A stretch of 64,000 nucleotides of DNA from Leucobacter insecticola (GCF_011382965.1 NZ_CP049934.1:372001-436000), one strand, 5' to 3'. Counted from the stretch's first letter, positions 27,233 to 38,604 are shown. Program-made: numbers and translations. The notes: generated from the sequence alone by a model not told the origin.

Positions 27233-27936
27233 CCACGTCAACACAGCTCAACACCGAGGCCATACGGGTGCAGCGCACCCCTCGCTGGTACACCGGCCGC
27301 AGCGAGCTCATCGTCGCTGCGGGAGTGTTCGCATTGGCTGGCCTACTCGGCTACGGCACGGCAACGATGGAGGTGCCCGAGGGCACTTCTTGGCCCGGGC
27401 CACAGTTCTTTCCGACGATTGTGACAGCGTTCCTGGCGGTGACCGCGATAGCGCTCGCAGTAGAGGTGCTGCGTTCGTCTCGTCGGCTCCACTCCGCCGC
27501 CGACGCGACCGAACTCTCTGACGCGATGCTCCACGATCTTGGGCAGATCGATGCCACCAGTGAGTTGCGTGTAATCTCGCCAGAGATGACCGTGCAGCGA
27601 GAGACGGGCGACGGTCAGCCCGGTACCACCTCGGTCGGCATAGCGCAGCCAGGCAATACCGAACCGAGCGCAGAGCAGCGCAGCGACACCACAACCGTAT
27701 TGGTTGTCCTCGGCATGCTCGCTGGGTTCATCGTCGTCATGCCGTTCGCCGGTTGGCTGGTGTCGTCGGCGGCACTGTTTTGGGGTCTCGCGTGGGCTTT
27801 TGGGAGCAAGCGCGGGCTCTTTGACGTGGCGTTGGCGGCGCTGATCGCTGGTGCCATACAGCTTGCATTCTCTGCGGGTCTTGGCCTAAACCTGCCTGCG
27901 GGCATCTTGGAGGGAGTCTTCTCATGGATCAACTAG
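27229..27936 (+). CDS. tctB: Tripartite tricarboxylate transporter small membrane subunit TctB
   Basis: This small subunit usually has four membrane segments. Here two lie near the N-terminus (residues about 24-42 and 58-78) and two after a hydrophilic stretch (about 140-165 and 195-215). The central loop of about 65 residues is longer and more polar than usual. GTG start overlaps the tctC stop as GTGA. Its end overlaps the tctA start by 13 bases. Confidence 0.88.
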   Translation: MTTSTQLNTEAIRVQRTPRWYTGRSELIVAAGVFALAGLLGYGTATMEVPEGTSWPGPQFFPTIVTAFLAVTAIALAVEVLRSSRRLHSAADATELSDAMLHDLGQIDATSELRVISPEMTVQRETGDGQPGTTSVGIAQPGNTEPSAEQRSDTTTVLVVLGMLAGFIVVMPFAGWLVSSAALFWGLAWAFGSKRGLFDVALAALIAGAIQLAFSAGLGLNLPAGILEGVFSWIN

Positions 27937-29450
27937 CAAGCTTGCTCGAAGGGTTCACGGTTGTTTTCACCCCCGCGAACCTGCTGTTTCTTGTCATCGG
28001 TGCCGTGCTCGGTACCGCAGTTGGCGTGCTGCCCGGCCTCGGGTCAGCGATGGCTGTCGCCTTGCTCCTCCCCGTCACATTCAGCCTGGATCCGACGGGC
28101 GCGTTCATCATGTTTGCGAGCATCTACTTCGGTGGCCTCTTCGGCGACTCGACGGCGGGCATTCTGCTGAACACCCCCGGCAACTCTTCGGCCATTGCGA
28201 CCACATTCGAAGGCCACCGCATGGCAAAATCCGGACGAGCGGCGAAGGCACTCGGCACCGCCGCTATCGGTGCCTTCATCGGTGGACTGATCGCCTGCAC
28301 CCTGGTTGTGTTCTTCTCGCCCTACATCGTGGAACTCGCGAAGGTGTTTGGTCCGGCAGAGTACTTCGCGCTCGCGGCGTTTGCGTTTGTTGCTATCTCC
28401 GCGGTGGTTGCTGACTCGATCGTGCGCGGCATCGTGGCGCTCGGGATCGGCTTCGCTCTGGCACTCGTAGGCATTGACGGTATTAGCGGCGCTGAACGCT
28501 TCACCTTCGGATCGCCCGTGCTCTTCGACGGAATCTCGATCATTATCATCACGGTCGGGCTCTTGGCACTCGGAGAGGTGCTCCACGTCGCCTCTTACAT
28601 CAAGCGTGGCGGCGGTGTTGAAGTGCCGATGCATTCAGATGGTTCCCCGTTCCTCCGCCGTAAAGACTGGCGCAAGGCCCTGCCCGCGTTTCTTCGTGGC
28701 ACCGCATTCGGTATTCCATTTGGGGCAATTCCCGTCGGCGGCTCCGAAGTTCCCACGTTCCTGGCCTACGGCACAGAAAAGCGGCTTGCCCGGCGACGCA
28801 ACGATCCCGACTTTGGCACGCGAGGCGCGATTCAAGGTGTAGCAGCCCCAGAGGCTGCCGGCAATTCCACCGCAGGCACCGCCATGGGCGCGCTCCTCGC
28901 GCTTGGTATCCCGACCTCTGCGACCGCGGCAATGATGCTCGCTGCATTCCAGCAGTACGGCATGCAGCCAGGGCCGTTGCTCTTCGAGCGCAGTGGGGAC
29001 CTCGTGTGGCCGCTGATGGCGAGCTTCTTCATCGGGCTCGTGATCCTGCTCATCATCAACCTGCCGTTTGCGGCGGTCTGGGCAAAGCTTCTGCTGATTC
29101 CTCGCCACTATTTGTACGCCTCGATCACGCTAATCGCGATGCTGGGTGTCTACGCGGTCGCGTCACGTGTTGTCGACATGTGGATCGCGCTTGGCATCGG
29201 CGTGCTCGGCTTTGTGATGCGGCGGTACGCGATTCCAGTCGCCCCCGTGCTCATCGCAGCCATTCTCGGCCCGCTCGCCGAAACCCAGCTGAGGCGTACC
29301 CTTGCTATCTCCGAAGGTGACCCTGCCGCGCTCGTGTCGACGCCAGTGCCTATCGTGCTCTACGCGATTCTCTTCGTGTTTGTAACAGTCAGCGTCGTTC
29401 AGCACCTACGCAATCGAGCCGCGACACGGCGGGAACGCGTCACCGCCTAA
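27924..29450 (+). CDS. tctA: Tripartite tricarboxylate transporter large membrane subunit TctA
   Basis: This 508-residue channel subunit has about 12 membrane segments. The family hallmarks are GVLPGLGSAMAVALLLPVTF (about residue 33), FGGLFGDSTAGILLNTPGNS (about 71), and a second repeat-like stretch GVAAPEAAGNSTAGTAMG and LGIPTSATAAMMLAAFQQYG (about 310-350). Operon position tctC-tctB-tctA with overlaps is typical. A strong hairpin terminator follows nine bases after the stop. Confidence 0.93.
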   Translation: MDQLASLLEGFTVVFTPANLLFLVIGAVLGTAVGVLPGLGSAMAVALLLPVTFSLDPTGAFIMFASIYFGGLFGDSTAGILLNTPGNSSAIATTFEGHRMAKSGRAAKALGTAAIGAFIGGLIACTLVVFFSPYIVELAKVFGPAEYFALAAFAFVAISAVVADSIVRGIVALGIGFALALVGIDGISGAERFTFGSPVLFDGISIIIITVGLLALGEVLHVASYIKRGGGVEVPMHSDGSPFLRRKDWRKALPAFLRGTAFGIPFGAIPVGGSEVPTFLAYGTEKRLARRRNDPDFGTRGAIQGVAAPEAAGNSTAGTAMGALLALGIPTSATAAMMLAAFQQYGMQPGPLLFERSGDLVWPLMASFFIGLVILLIINLPFAAVWAKLLLIPRHYLYASITLIAMLGVYAVASRVVDMWIALGIGVLGFVMRRYAIPVAPVLIAAILGPLAETQLRRTLAISEGDPAALVSTPVPIVLYAILFVFVTVSVVQHLRNRAATRRERVTA

Positions 29451-29458
29451 AAGAACAT

Positions 29459-29485
29459 ACGGGCGGGCCGATCGAGCCCGCCCGT
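29459..29485 (+). terminator. Terminator after tctCBA
   Basis: ACGGGCGGGC (29459-29468) pairs fully with GCCCGCCCGT (29476-29485) around a 7-nt loop. It lies between the tctA stop and the convergent DUF3817 stop and could serve both. No clear U-tract follows on either strand. Confidence 0.78.
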
Positions 29486-29487
29486 CG

Positions 29488-29523
29488 CTCACGCGGAATG
29501 CGGAACGGGCGGCCCCAGGAGCA
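29488..29523. repeat. Right copy of 36-bp direct repeat; 3' end of the DUF3817 gene
   Basis: It is nearly identical (34/36) to 23961-23996 and in the same orientation. Here it forms the last codons of the DUF3817 gene (LLLLGPPVPHSA-stop on the minus strand). It starts two bases after the tctCBA terminator, so the citAB-tctCBA cassette sits exactly between the two copies. Confidence 0.8.
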
Positions 29524-29944
29524 ACAGCACCACAAACACCAGCGTCACGGTGACAACCAGCAGCACGATCGCGAGCACAAGATGGCGCAGCACCCAAGCT
29601 TGAACGTGCTCAATGAGGCCTTGTGGCGCATCGCCACCGGGAGCAAGACGCCAGGTGCCGGTGAGGAGGCCGCGACGATCCGCCACCAGCTCAAAGGGCA
29701 GCGTGGCGAACGGCACCACTGACAACACGAGCGCAAGCGCCCCCGTGCCGGTACGCCACTTCTGATTCACCCACACGAACACGGTCGTCACGCAGTAGGA
29801 CAGAAACACGAAACCGTGGATTCCGCCAGCGACACTGACGATATCGGCGCTGCCGGTCGCCCGGAGAATCAGCGCGGTGATGAGTCCAGCCCAGGTGACC
29901 ACCTCGGCGGTTGCGAACGTGCGAAAGAGAAGACGCGGTGACAT
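29489..29944 (-). CDS. DUF3817-family membrane protein
   Basis: This small protein has four predicted membrane helices. The N-terminal motif FRTFATAEVVTWAGLITALI and IHGFVFLSYC (about residue 42) are characteristic of DUF3817, a family found mostly in actinobacteria with no known function. The ATG at 29944 (MSPRLLFRT) is preferred over one three codons upstream. The 3' end coincides with one copy of a 36-bp repeat. Confidence 0.82.
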   Translation of the reverse strand: MSPRLLFRTFATAEVVTWAGLITALILRATGSADIVSVAGGIHGFVFLSYCVTTVFVWVNQKWRTGTGALALVLSVVPFATLPFELVADRRGLLTGTWRLAPGGDAPQGLIEHVQAWVLRHLVLAIVLLVVTVTLVFVVLLLLGPPVPHSA

Positions 29945-29995
29945 GACTTCCACCGTAGCGGGCGGGCGCTGGGAGAACAGTCTACTGCCTGACCC

Positions 29996-32139
29996 CTACT
30001 TCGAACGCAGGAGCGCAGCAAGTTGCCGCGCGGACACGGTGGGAAGGTAGCAACGCCCGAGCGCCAGGCCAATGGCGGGCAGGGCGAGCGGGTCACGATA
30101 CGCAAGATACATCGGTTCAGAGTTCGCGGAGAACTTGGCCTTGAAGCGCGCCAGCGACCGAAACCCGTACGCGGGCTCTAGGCCGCGGCTGAGGAGCTGC
30201 ATCAGGCGGTCGAGCGTTGAATCGGCCGCATCGGTGGTGTGCGCGAGCGGGGATCCAGACAGGCTGACCCGAGCTAGCCCCTCCTCCGCAAAATGCTGGA
30301 TCGCGGAAGTGATCAAGTACTCCATCGTGCCGTTGGGCACCGTGCCGCGTCTGCGCATCACGTCGAGGGTGCGCCCGGCGATGGTCCCGTCGCTGAAGAA
30401 CGGCAGCCAGCTCGTGACCGCCAGCACGCTGTCTTCGTCATCAAGCACGATCGCGAGCAGCACGTCTTTCTCCTGCATCTCGTCGAGGCCTCCCAGGGTG
30501 AACGACAGCTCGGGGAGGTCCTTATTCGCCACCCACTCCTCAGAGATGTTCGTGATCTGTGTGGTGATCCGCAGCGGAAGCTCACTCCATGAGGCGATCC
30601 GCGTGCGCAGCCCCGTGCGGTTGGCCCGGTTCACCGCGGTGCGCAGATCCTGCGCCCTCTTCCCGCTCAGGGTGAAGTTCGCCGGGTCGAAGATTGTCTC
30701 CTCGGCCACCGTGAGGGTAGACCAGCCCGCCTCGCGAAGGTGTTGCGCCGCGGCATCATGAATGCTGTAGAACACCGGCTGCAGCGCGACCCGGTCACAG
30801 TAGGCGATAAATTCTTCGATCGTCGCCCGCGAACCCGTCGACATGTCACCGGCGCCAAAGGGGTCAGAGACCGTGATCGCGAACCCACCCACAGCCCGGA
30901 AGGCGACAGCATTGCGGCGGTCGGCAGTGACAAAGGTCTGGTTACCGGACCACCCCGCCATCCAGCTGAGACTCGTGCCGTTGAGGCGAAGCAGCTCTGC
31001 CCGCTTCCGCGTCTGGGCGGTATCGCCTGACCGTGGCCGCGGCGGAAACGCCCGCCGCTGCCAGATGAGAACGGCAGCGAGCGCGAGCGGGATCAGGGCA
31101 CCGGAGATTTGCCACATGAGGGCTTCCGGCCCGTGCGAAGCGGGGAAGGTCTTGGCGGGCGTCGAAGTGAGTAGCCGCACCGCAACGGCGATCCCGGCAG
31201 CTCCCGAGATGGCGACCGTAGCCCACAGGGCCACGCGCTTGCCGAGCAACAGCCCCCACGCGCACAGCAGCAGGAAGAGGGAGACGAGCACCTGTGCGCC
31301 AATGAGCGCAGGGCCGTGATCCCAGTGCAGGGTATCCGCGCAGCGGAGGGAGGCTTCCCCGAGCTGGCAAGGGCTCACCGCGCCCGGCGCAGCCGAAAAG
31401 TCACCAAAGAGGGCTTGCCCGAGCGCGAAGACCTGATGATGCGGTGAGGACAAAACACGGAAGAGCGGACCCACTGCAAATACCGCCGTAACGGCCGCAA
31501 GTAGGCCCCGAACTTCGTGTCGCGAGCTTGAGAAGGTGGAGCGTTCCGGACGCCCAGCGCCGATCCTGCCCCCAGCAGACCGATACCCACGGCGATCGCG
31601 AGGTACAGATACGCGGGCGAGCTGCGGTAGAGCAGCAACGTCGCCGCGATCCCCACGATAAGCACCCGCACACGTCGTCTCCAGAGCGGCGAGGCTGATG
31701 CGCTCGCCCAGGCAATCGTTCCAGCGAGCGGGGTCAGGGGATCAAGCGTATCGACGTGGCGTACCGAGATCGCCCAAATCTCATCCAGGTCCGCATACAG
31801 CAGTTGCAGCCCGAGCCCGATGAGGGTCGCCGCCGTTCCTGTGACAAGAAACGTGACGATTGTGCGGAGGCTCCCGATCCGTCCTTCCGCCCATCCGAGA
31901 CCAGCGAGCATCGCCACCACGGTCACCAGCAGGTTGAGCCAGCCGACGACAAACAACTGCGATGTCACGAACGTCCACCACTGCCGGTCGGTGATGCTGC
32001 TCGGATCGACCGTCAACAGGTGAAGTCTGGCGTGCGGGCCGAGCGCGAGAAGCACCGCACCGCCCAAGAGAATGATCGCCGTGATACTGAGCGTCACCGG
32101 GCGGTCACGGAGCCACCCACGCATCTTCCGGCGCATCAT
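29996..32139 (-). pseudogene. MprF-like aminoacyl-lipid synthase (DUF2156), single-base frameshift
   Basis: MprF-type enzymes transfer an amino acid from aminoacyl-tRNA to phosphatidylglycerol or diacylglycerol. The first frame (from 32139) gives a rhomboid-like membrane domain of about six helices. The second frame ends with the GNAT-like DUF2156 domain (FRAVGGFAITVSDPFG, PNGTMEYLITSAI, YGFRSLARFKAKF). They join if GCGCTGGGC is read with one more G (plus-strand CCC, 31553-31555), giving ALGRPERSTFSSSRHEVRG and a 714-residue protein. The ATG overlaps the esterase stop as ATGA. Confidence 0.82.
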
Positions 32140-33440
32140 TGCCCAGGTCCTACGCCGAAGTGATTGAGGATCGGCTCAAGTGAGTGCCGCATCACCCACT
32201 GCACGGTCTGCCAATTGTGCGCGGTATCCGGCGACACCACTCGGGTCACCTGCATGCCTGCCTGCCGTGCGGCCTCAGCGACCGTGTCGATTCTTGGACC
32301 GTAGCGGTCGTCGAGCGATCCTGAGCCAAATACGGCGACAGTGTTTTTATAGGGGGCATTCTTTTCGAGCAGTGTGAGAGGCAGGGCCGCGCTGTAGGAT
32401 TCTTCGCTCCCGCCGAATCCGAGCTTGACGGTGTTGGCGCGGGATCCACTTGAGGGCTCAAGCTGGCCGGAGACGTCAAGGATCGCGGAGAAGATTTCGG
32501 GGTGTGCGCTCCCCAGCTGAATCGCACAGGTACCGCCCTGTGAAAAGCCGCCAATCCCCCAGTTTTCGGGGCCGGTACGCACGCCAAGGTTCGCCTCGAT
32601 CCAGTTGGGCACGTCCACAGTGAGGTACGTGGCAGAGTTGCCGAGCTTCGAATCCACACACATGGGATTAGATTCGGGATCCCCCAACTGATCCGGCACG
32701 ACGACGATGGGTGCGCGACCGTGATCCTGCTCCGCCCAGCCATCCATCACCTCGCGCAGGGCTCCGGCCTGAACCACATTCTCGGGGCCACCAGGTTGCC
32801 CCGAGAGCATGATCAGCACGGGCATTCGCTCGGGGTGCGGGCCGAGGGCCGCGGGAGGCAAATACACGTATGCGTCTCGTGCAGGAAACTGTGACTCCGA
32901 GGCCGGGATCGTCACCTTGGAGACGAGCCCACGGTTTGCTGGATGTACCGTTTCTTCGCCGGGGTCACTGCTTGTCGTCGCGCTCGCCTTGGGTGCCAGG
33001 TTGCGCTGCATGGCCGCCACCGATGCCGGCATCCTCTCCGCAACGGGCGCGGCAGACAGGGACCCGATCGTGGGGTACTGCCCAAACTGCGCGTTCATCC
33101 CGAATGCGGCAGAGAACAGGACGAACGGGATCGCGATTCCCGCAAGCACACGGCGCTTCGCCCCGCCACGGAACAATGCCACGATCATTGCGCCAATCGC
33201 GGCAAACGCCGCGCAGATCCAGGCGCTAGCGATCGGATCGAGGACCGTGTCAAAGCCGTTCGGGCCCTCCGCAACCGGCACGAGGGCCAGGCCGAGACCT
33301 GCCCCTGCGAGCGCCGCCGCGGCTGTCACGATGATCCAGCGTCTCGAGATCTTGCCAATCAGCGCAAGTACGACGAGCATCCCGGCCACAGCACACACGG
33401 AGATCGGCAGCCACCCGTCCACGATGCTGACATCGTTCAT
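32136..33440 (-). CDS. Membrane-anchored alpha/beta-hydrolase esterase (FrmB/antigen 85-like)
   Basis: Four N-terminal membrane helices (residues about 8-28, 34-54, 70-90, 98-116) are followed by an extracellular esterase domain. The nucleophile elbow is GIGGFSQGGTC (about residue 290), and the C-terminal His is in SPDTAHNWQTVQW. The fold resembles mycolyltransferase and S-formylglutathione hydrolase relatives. The ATG at 33440 has AAAGGGAGAG upstream. It is co-translated with the MprF-like gene, which suggests it hydrolyses or transfers the aminoacyl-lipid made by its partner. Confidence 0.85.
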   Translation of the reverse strand: MNDVSIVDGWLPISVCAVAGMLVVLALIGKISRRWIIVTAAAALAGAGLGLALVPVAEGPNGFDTVLDPIASAWICAAFAAIGAMIVALFRGGAKRRVLAGIAIPFVLFSAAFGMNAQFGQYPTIGSLSAAPVAERMPASVAAMQRNLAPKASATTSSDPGEETVHPANRGLVSKVTIPASESQFPARDAYVYLPPAALGPHPERMPVLIMLSGQPGGPENVVQAGALREVMDGWAEQDHGRAPIVVVPDQLGDPESNPMCVDSKLGNSATYLTVDVPNWIEANLGVRTGPENWGIGGFSQGGTCAIQLGSAHPEIFSAILDVSGQLEPSSGSRANTVKLGFGGSEESYSAALPLTLLEKNAPYKNTVAVFGSGSLDDRYGPRIDTVAEAARQAGMQVTRVVSPDTAHNWQTVQWVMRHSLEPILNHFGVGPGQ

Positions 33441-33540
33441 GTGCGCTCTCCCTTTCACGTCGATCTCTGATCGCTGATCCGGCCTCCATCATTCTGGGAC
33501 CTGTTGCTATGAGATCGCCGTGCGGCGCCCGCGTATGTCT

Positions 33541-33579
33541 CCGGGGCCTTTCAGCTTGCGGGAAGCGGGCTTGCCCCGG
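33541..33579 (-). terminator. Nested hairpin downstream of the DUF4352 gene
   Basis: CCGGGGC (33541-33547) pairs with GCCCCGG (33573-33579), with an inner GCTT/AAGC hairpin. It lies after the stop of the minus-strand DUF4352 gene and before the promoter of the esterase operon. No U-tract is seen, so terminator function is only likely. Confidence 0.5.
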
Positions 33580-33604
33580 CAGCGGTTGCAGAGGAAATAT
33601 TCCG

Positions 33605-34285
33605 CTACCCAGCGATGTTGATCTCTTCGGATCCCGAGAAACCGCCGCCGCTCACCTTCAGCGTCGTGGCCACGGCATCGGCGGGAAGGTCGAAGATAAT
33701 GCCACCCTCGATCGCGTTGCCCGGGTTGATTTCAGTGATCCAGACGTCGGAATTGGACTGGTCATAGAGCGTCGCGGTCGTGTCGGCGTTAAAGGATCGT
33801 CCCTTCTCATCAACGAGGGTGAGCGCATTCGTGAAGAAATACTTGGGCGAGTCACCAATGTTGGCGACGTTCACCGTGACGCGGACAAAGCGGCCCTGCG
33901 CAGCGGTCTGAAAATACTCCCCTCCGACCTCAGCGCCGGCCTCTTCAACGCTGATCACCGTAAACGCAAAGCCGCCGCTCTCCACGGCAGTGCCAATCCC
34001 CGGTGCGCCCGAAGCTGCCGGCTTTTCGGCTTCGCTCGGTGCATTTTCGGATGTCGTCGTGGTTTCGGAAGCACCGCCCGCACCCGCCTCGTCCGATCCT
34101 TTGTCACCGCCACCCGCGGCGACCGAGATGACGATGATCAGAACTATCGCACCGCCCAGGCCGGTCAACACCTTGTGCCGCGCGAACCAAGATTTCTTTT
34201 TCTCGGGAGCACCTGATCCCTGTGCAGGAAAGGTCATCTGTCCAGGCTGCTCCGGGGGCATCTGCTGCGTCATGAATTGGCTCAT
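33605..34285 (-). CDS. DUF4352-domain membrane-anchored protein
   Basis: The protein has a cytoplasmic tail with a Pro/Gln-rich start, a basic KKKSWFARHK followed by one membrane segment (about residues 38-57), then a Ser/Thr/Glu-rich linker (about 60-95) and an extracellular beta-sandwich domain. That domain has FVRVTVNVANIGDSPKYFFT (about 133) and is the DUF4352 type. The function is unknown; proteins of this kind are common in Gram-positive secretomes. It ends with GGGFSGSEEINIAG. No partner gene is adjacent. Confidence 0.8.
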   Translation of the reverse strand: MSQFMTQQMPPEQPGQMTFPAQGSGAPEKKKSWFARHKVLTGLGGAIVLIIVISVAAGGGDKGSDEAGAGGASETTTTSENAPSEAEKPAASGAPGIGTAVESGGFAFTVISVEEAGAEVGGEYFQTAAQGRFVRVTVNVANIGDSPKYFFTNALTLVDEKGRSFNADTTATLYDQSNSDVWITEINPGNAIEGGIIFDLPADAVATTLKVSGGGFSGSEEINIAG

Positions 34286-34465
34286 TTCTTAAGGTGTCGA
34301 TGGAGTAAAGCACGGTTCTTCCGCGCTCACCTCAGTCCATCCCGTTTGGCATTCCCCGCGCAGCCCTCATTCGGTCATTCACTCGGATCGAACGGTCATC
34401 TCCTAGATAGATATCGAGTTCGTTTGGGTGCCGCGCAAGCCTCCAACTCTTCGTAGGATTGGGCT

Positions 34466-35800
34466 ATGACCATCGCCCCTCCACCCGCACCGAAACGGAG
34501 TTGGGCCTCCCGCGTACTCGCTATCGGGCTCAACGTCGTCATCGTGACCGTGGGCATTTTCCTGTCGTTCCTCCCGATCAGTTACCACACGCTCGCCGAG
34601 GAGTTTGGGGTTGCTTACTATCTCTCAATCCTCAGCATTTTCGTCTTTGCATCACTCTCGATATTGCTGATCTGGAGAAACACCATCGCGGTACCATTGA
34701 CCATCGCGGCGAGCATTGCGGCGATGGTGTTGCCGGGCATCCCGCTGCCCGCGCTCATCGCGCTCGTCACCGTCTTCAAGCAGCGGTCCTGGCGGACGGT
34801 GATCTGGCTGACGCTACTTGTGCTCACCGCGACTATCACCGCGGGGCTTTGGGATGTTTCGCTTGGGTCACACTCCATTCTGGCGACTTTCTCACAATCG
34901 GAGCCCCCGCCCACAACAGCAGAGCTCCTCAGCCAGTTTGGGTGGATCCTTCCCATCGGCGTCATAGTGTGGATGTGGCCGTTTGTCACTTGGGGGCTCA
35001 TCGCCCGCACGCTCACCGACCGGGATCGGGCGCGCAGCGGCGAGTGGCGTGCCGAGCACGTCGCACAGGAACTGCGTGACGCAGCCTCGACACAAGCGGC
35101 ACGGCAGGAAGTCGCCCGCGAACTGCACGACACGATCGCGGCCAAGCTCAGCACCGTATCCTTGCACGCCGGAGCGCTTGAGGCGCAGGCGGCCCAGAAC
35201 CCCGAACTCCTTGATTCGGCGCGGGTGGTGCGGGAGGCGGTGCAGGACTCCATCGAAGATCTGCGCTACGTCGTCTCGCAGTTGCGCGATCCCGATCCGG
35301 AGGCCAGCTCCCGGCAACACCGCTACTCGCTGAACGATCTTGACGAACTCATCGAGGAGGCCCATCGTTCTGGCGAGCGGGTGCGATCCCGCATCAGTCT
35401 TTCCGACTTCAGCCACTGCGACCCTGCAATCGCACACGCCAGTTACCGGATCGTGCAGGAGTCGCTCACGAACGCCCGCAAACACGCAGCCGGGGCACCG
35501 CTCTCGGTGACGGTGCAGGGCAGTGCCGCAAACGGGATCTTCATCAAGGTACACACGGAAGCACTTGAGTTCGGAGCAGCGGCTTCCCCCAGTGGACCCT
35601 CTCGATTCGAGGATCCCGCGCAGGGATCTTCAGCCAGGCCGGCTGCGAGCCCAGGCCACGGACTGATCGGCATGCGGGAGCGAGCCCAGCAACTCGGTGG
35701 AACCCTCAACGCTCAACTGGCCCCGGAGGGCGGTTTTCACGTCGACGGCTGGCTGCCGTGGATCTCCAGCGAGCCGCGGTCAGGACCCTCAGCGGCGTAG
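34466..35800 (+). CDS. Sensor histidine kinase, NarL-partner (HisKA_3) type
   Basis: The first half (residues about 20-185) holds five or six membrane helices with almost no extracellular loops, typical of intramembrane-sensing kinases. The dimerisation helix has EVARELHDTIAAKLS with the phospho-His (about residue 224). The ATPase domain has IVQESLTNARKHAAGAP (N-box, about 330) and GHGLIGMRERAQQLGG (about 395). A 35-residue Ser/Pro insert lies just before the latter. Ten bases separate it from the response regulator. The stimulus is unknown. Confidence 0.88.
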   Translation: MTIAPPPAPKRSWASRVLAIGLNVVIVTVGIFLSFLPISYHTLAEEFGVAYYLSILSIFVFASLSILLIWRNTIAVPLTIAASIAAMVLPGIPLPALIALVTVFKQRSWRTVIWLTLLVLTATITAGLWDVSLGSHSILATFSQSEPPPTTAELLSQFGWILPIGVIVWMWPFVTWGLIARTLTDRDRARSGEWRAEHVAQELRDAASTQAARQEVARELHDTIAAKLSTVSLHAGALEAQAAQNPELLDSARVVREAVQDSIEDLRYVVSQLRDPDPEASSRQHRYSLNDLDELIEEAHRSGERVRSRISLSDFSHCDPAIAHASYRIVQESLTNARKHAAGAPLSVTVQGSAANGIFIKVHTEALEFGAAASPSGPSRFEDPAQGSSARPAASPGHGLIGMRERAQQLGGTLNAQLAPEGGFHVDGWLPWISSEPRSGPSAA

Positions 35801-35809
35801 ACTGAAACG

Positions 35810-36535
35810 GTGACCCTCGCACAGGAATCCATGGAAGCGGTTCTTCGAGAGACCGCGAACGCCCCTTTGCCTGCGACGACGATTCGCCTCGCGATCATTG
35901 ATGATGACGCGCTCGTGCGGGCCGGGTTTCGCGCGCTCCTCACGGCCTCGGAAGATCTGCAGGTCGTTGGCGAAGGGGAAAGCGGCCTCGACGTATCACG
36001 CATCATTCGCGATCAACGGCCAGACGTCGTGCTGATAGACGTGCGTATGCCCGGCATGAATGGCATCGACGCAGTGCGCGCAGCACGAGGATTCGCCGAC
36101 GGCACCCCGGCGTTTCTGATGATGACCGCCTTCGACGAAGACGGCACCGTACTCGAAGCGATCCTTGCGGGGGCCGACGGGTTCTTGCTCAAAGACGAGG
36201 GGCCGGAAGAAATCGTGCGCGCGATCCGGCACGTCGCTCGTGGCGAGGCAAGCTTTTCACCCCGCAGCGCCCGCCAACTGCGCGACTGGGTTGCGCGATC
36301 CCCATCTCTTGCGGCTCAGCGGCACGCCGAGGATCTCCTCACCCAGCTAACCGAGCGCGAACGCGATGTGGCGGTTGCGATCGCCTCGGGTGCGTCGGAC
36401 CGCGACGTTGGCGCGCGGCTCTTTGTCGCGGAATCAACCGTGAAATCGAGCCTGCGCGCCATCAACGTGAAATGGGGAACCGAGAATCGCGTCCAGGTTG
36501 CGGTGGTCGTCGCCCGGGCCGGGTTGGGACTGTAG
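35810..36535 (+). CDS. Response regulator, NarL/LuxR family
   Basis: The receiver domain (about residues 24-145) has acidic residues in LAIIDDDALVRAGF, the phospho-Asp in VVLIDVRMPGMNG (about 76), and the conserved Lys in GFLLKDEGPEEI (about 126). The C-terminal LuxR helix-turn-helix is LTERERDVAVAIASGASDRD, then VAESTVKSSLRAINVKWG (about 180-222). It starts at GTG with a 23-residue N-terminal extension. It is the partner of the preceding kinase. A hairpin terminator follows within nine bases. Confidence 0.9.
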   Translation: MTLAQESMEAVLRETANAPLPATTIRLAIIDDDALVRAGFRALLTASEDLQVVGEGESGLDVSRIIRDQRPDVVLIDVRMPGMNGIDAVRAARGFADGTPAFLMMTAFDEDGTVLEAILAGADGFLLKDEGPEEIVRAIRHVARGEASFSPRSARQLRDWVARSPSLAAQRHAEDLLTQLTERERDVAVAIASGASDRDVGARLFVAESTVKSSLRAINVKWGTENRVQVAVVVARAGLGL

Positions 36536-36543
36536 ACGCCCCG

Positions 36544-36564
36544 CGCGCCTTGAATCAAGGCGCG
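36544..36564 (+). terminator. Terminator after the NarL-type two-component genes
   Basis: CGCGCCTT (36544-36551) pairs with AAGGCGCG (36557-36564) around the loop GAATC, eight bases after the response-regulator stop. It is directly followed by the promoter of the small RNA. Confidence 0.75.
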
Positions 36565-36593
36565 TTGCCGCTTTGGCTCCGATCCGGTAGTCT
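36565..36593 (+). promoter_or_regulatory. Predicted sigma-70-type promoter of the DUF3800-linked RNA
   Basis: TTGCCG (36565-36570) and TAGTCT (36588-36593) are separated by exactly 17 bp. Transcription would start near 36600, just upstream of the structured leader. Confidence 0.55.
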
Positions 36594-36599
36594 GAACTC

Positions 36600-36674
36600 G
36601 GTAGCGGAGGTTGAGGGCAACCAATAGGATCTCCACGCGCCGGTCCAAAAACCCACGCGAAAGCGTGGGTTTTT
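36600..36674 (+). ncRNA. Structured leader or small RNA ending in an intrinsic terminator, upstream of DUF3800
   Basis: A hairpin GTTG/CAAC (36610-36621) sits inside a GGAG (36606-36609)/CTCC (36631-36634) stem. Then comes a canonical terminator: AAAAACCCACGC (36647-36658), tetraloop GAAA, GCGTGGGTTTTT (36663-36674). The RNA ends 24 bases before the DUF3800 start codon, so the gene is reached only by read-through. Conserved RNA motifs upstream of DUF3800 genes are known from published comparative-genomics work. Whether this matches one of those has not been tested. Confidence 0.65.
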
Positions 36675-36698
36675 GCGGTTCGCGGTAAAGTCGTATCC

Positions 36699-38584
<1,886 letters not shown>

Positions 38585-38604
38585 TCAATCAGAGTGGGGG
38601 TGCG

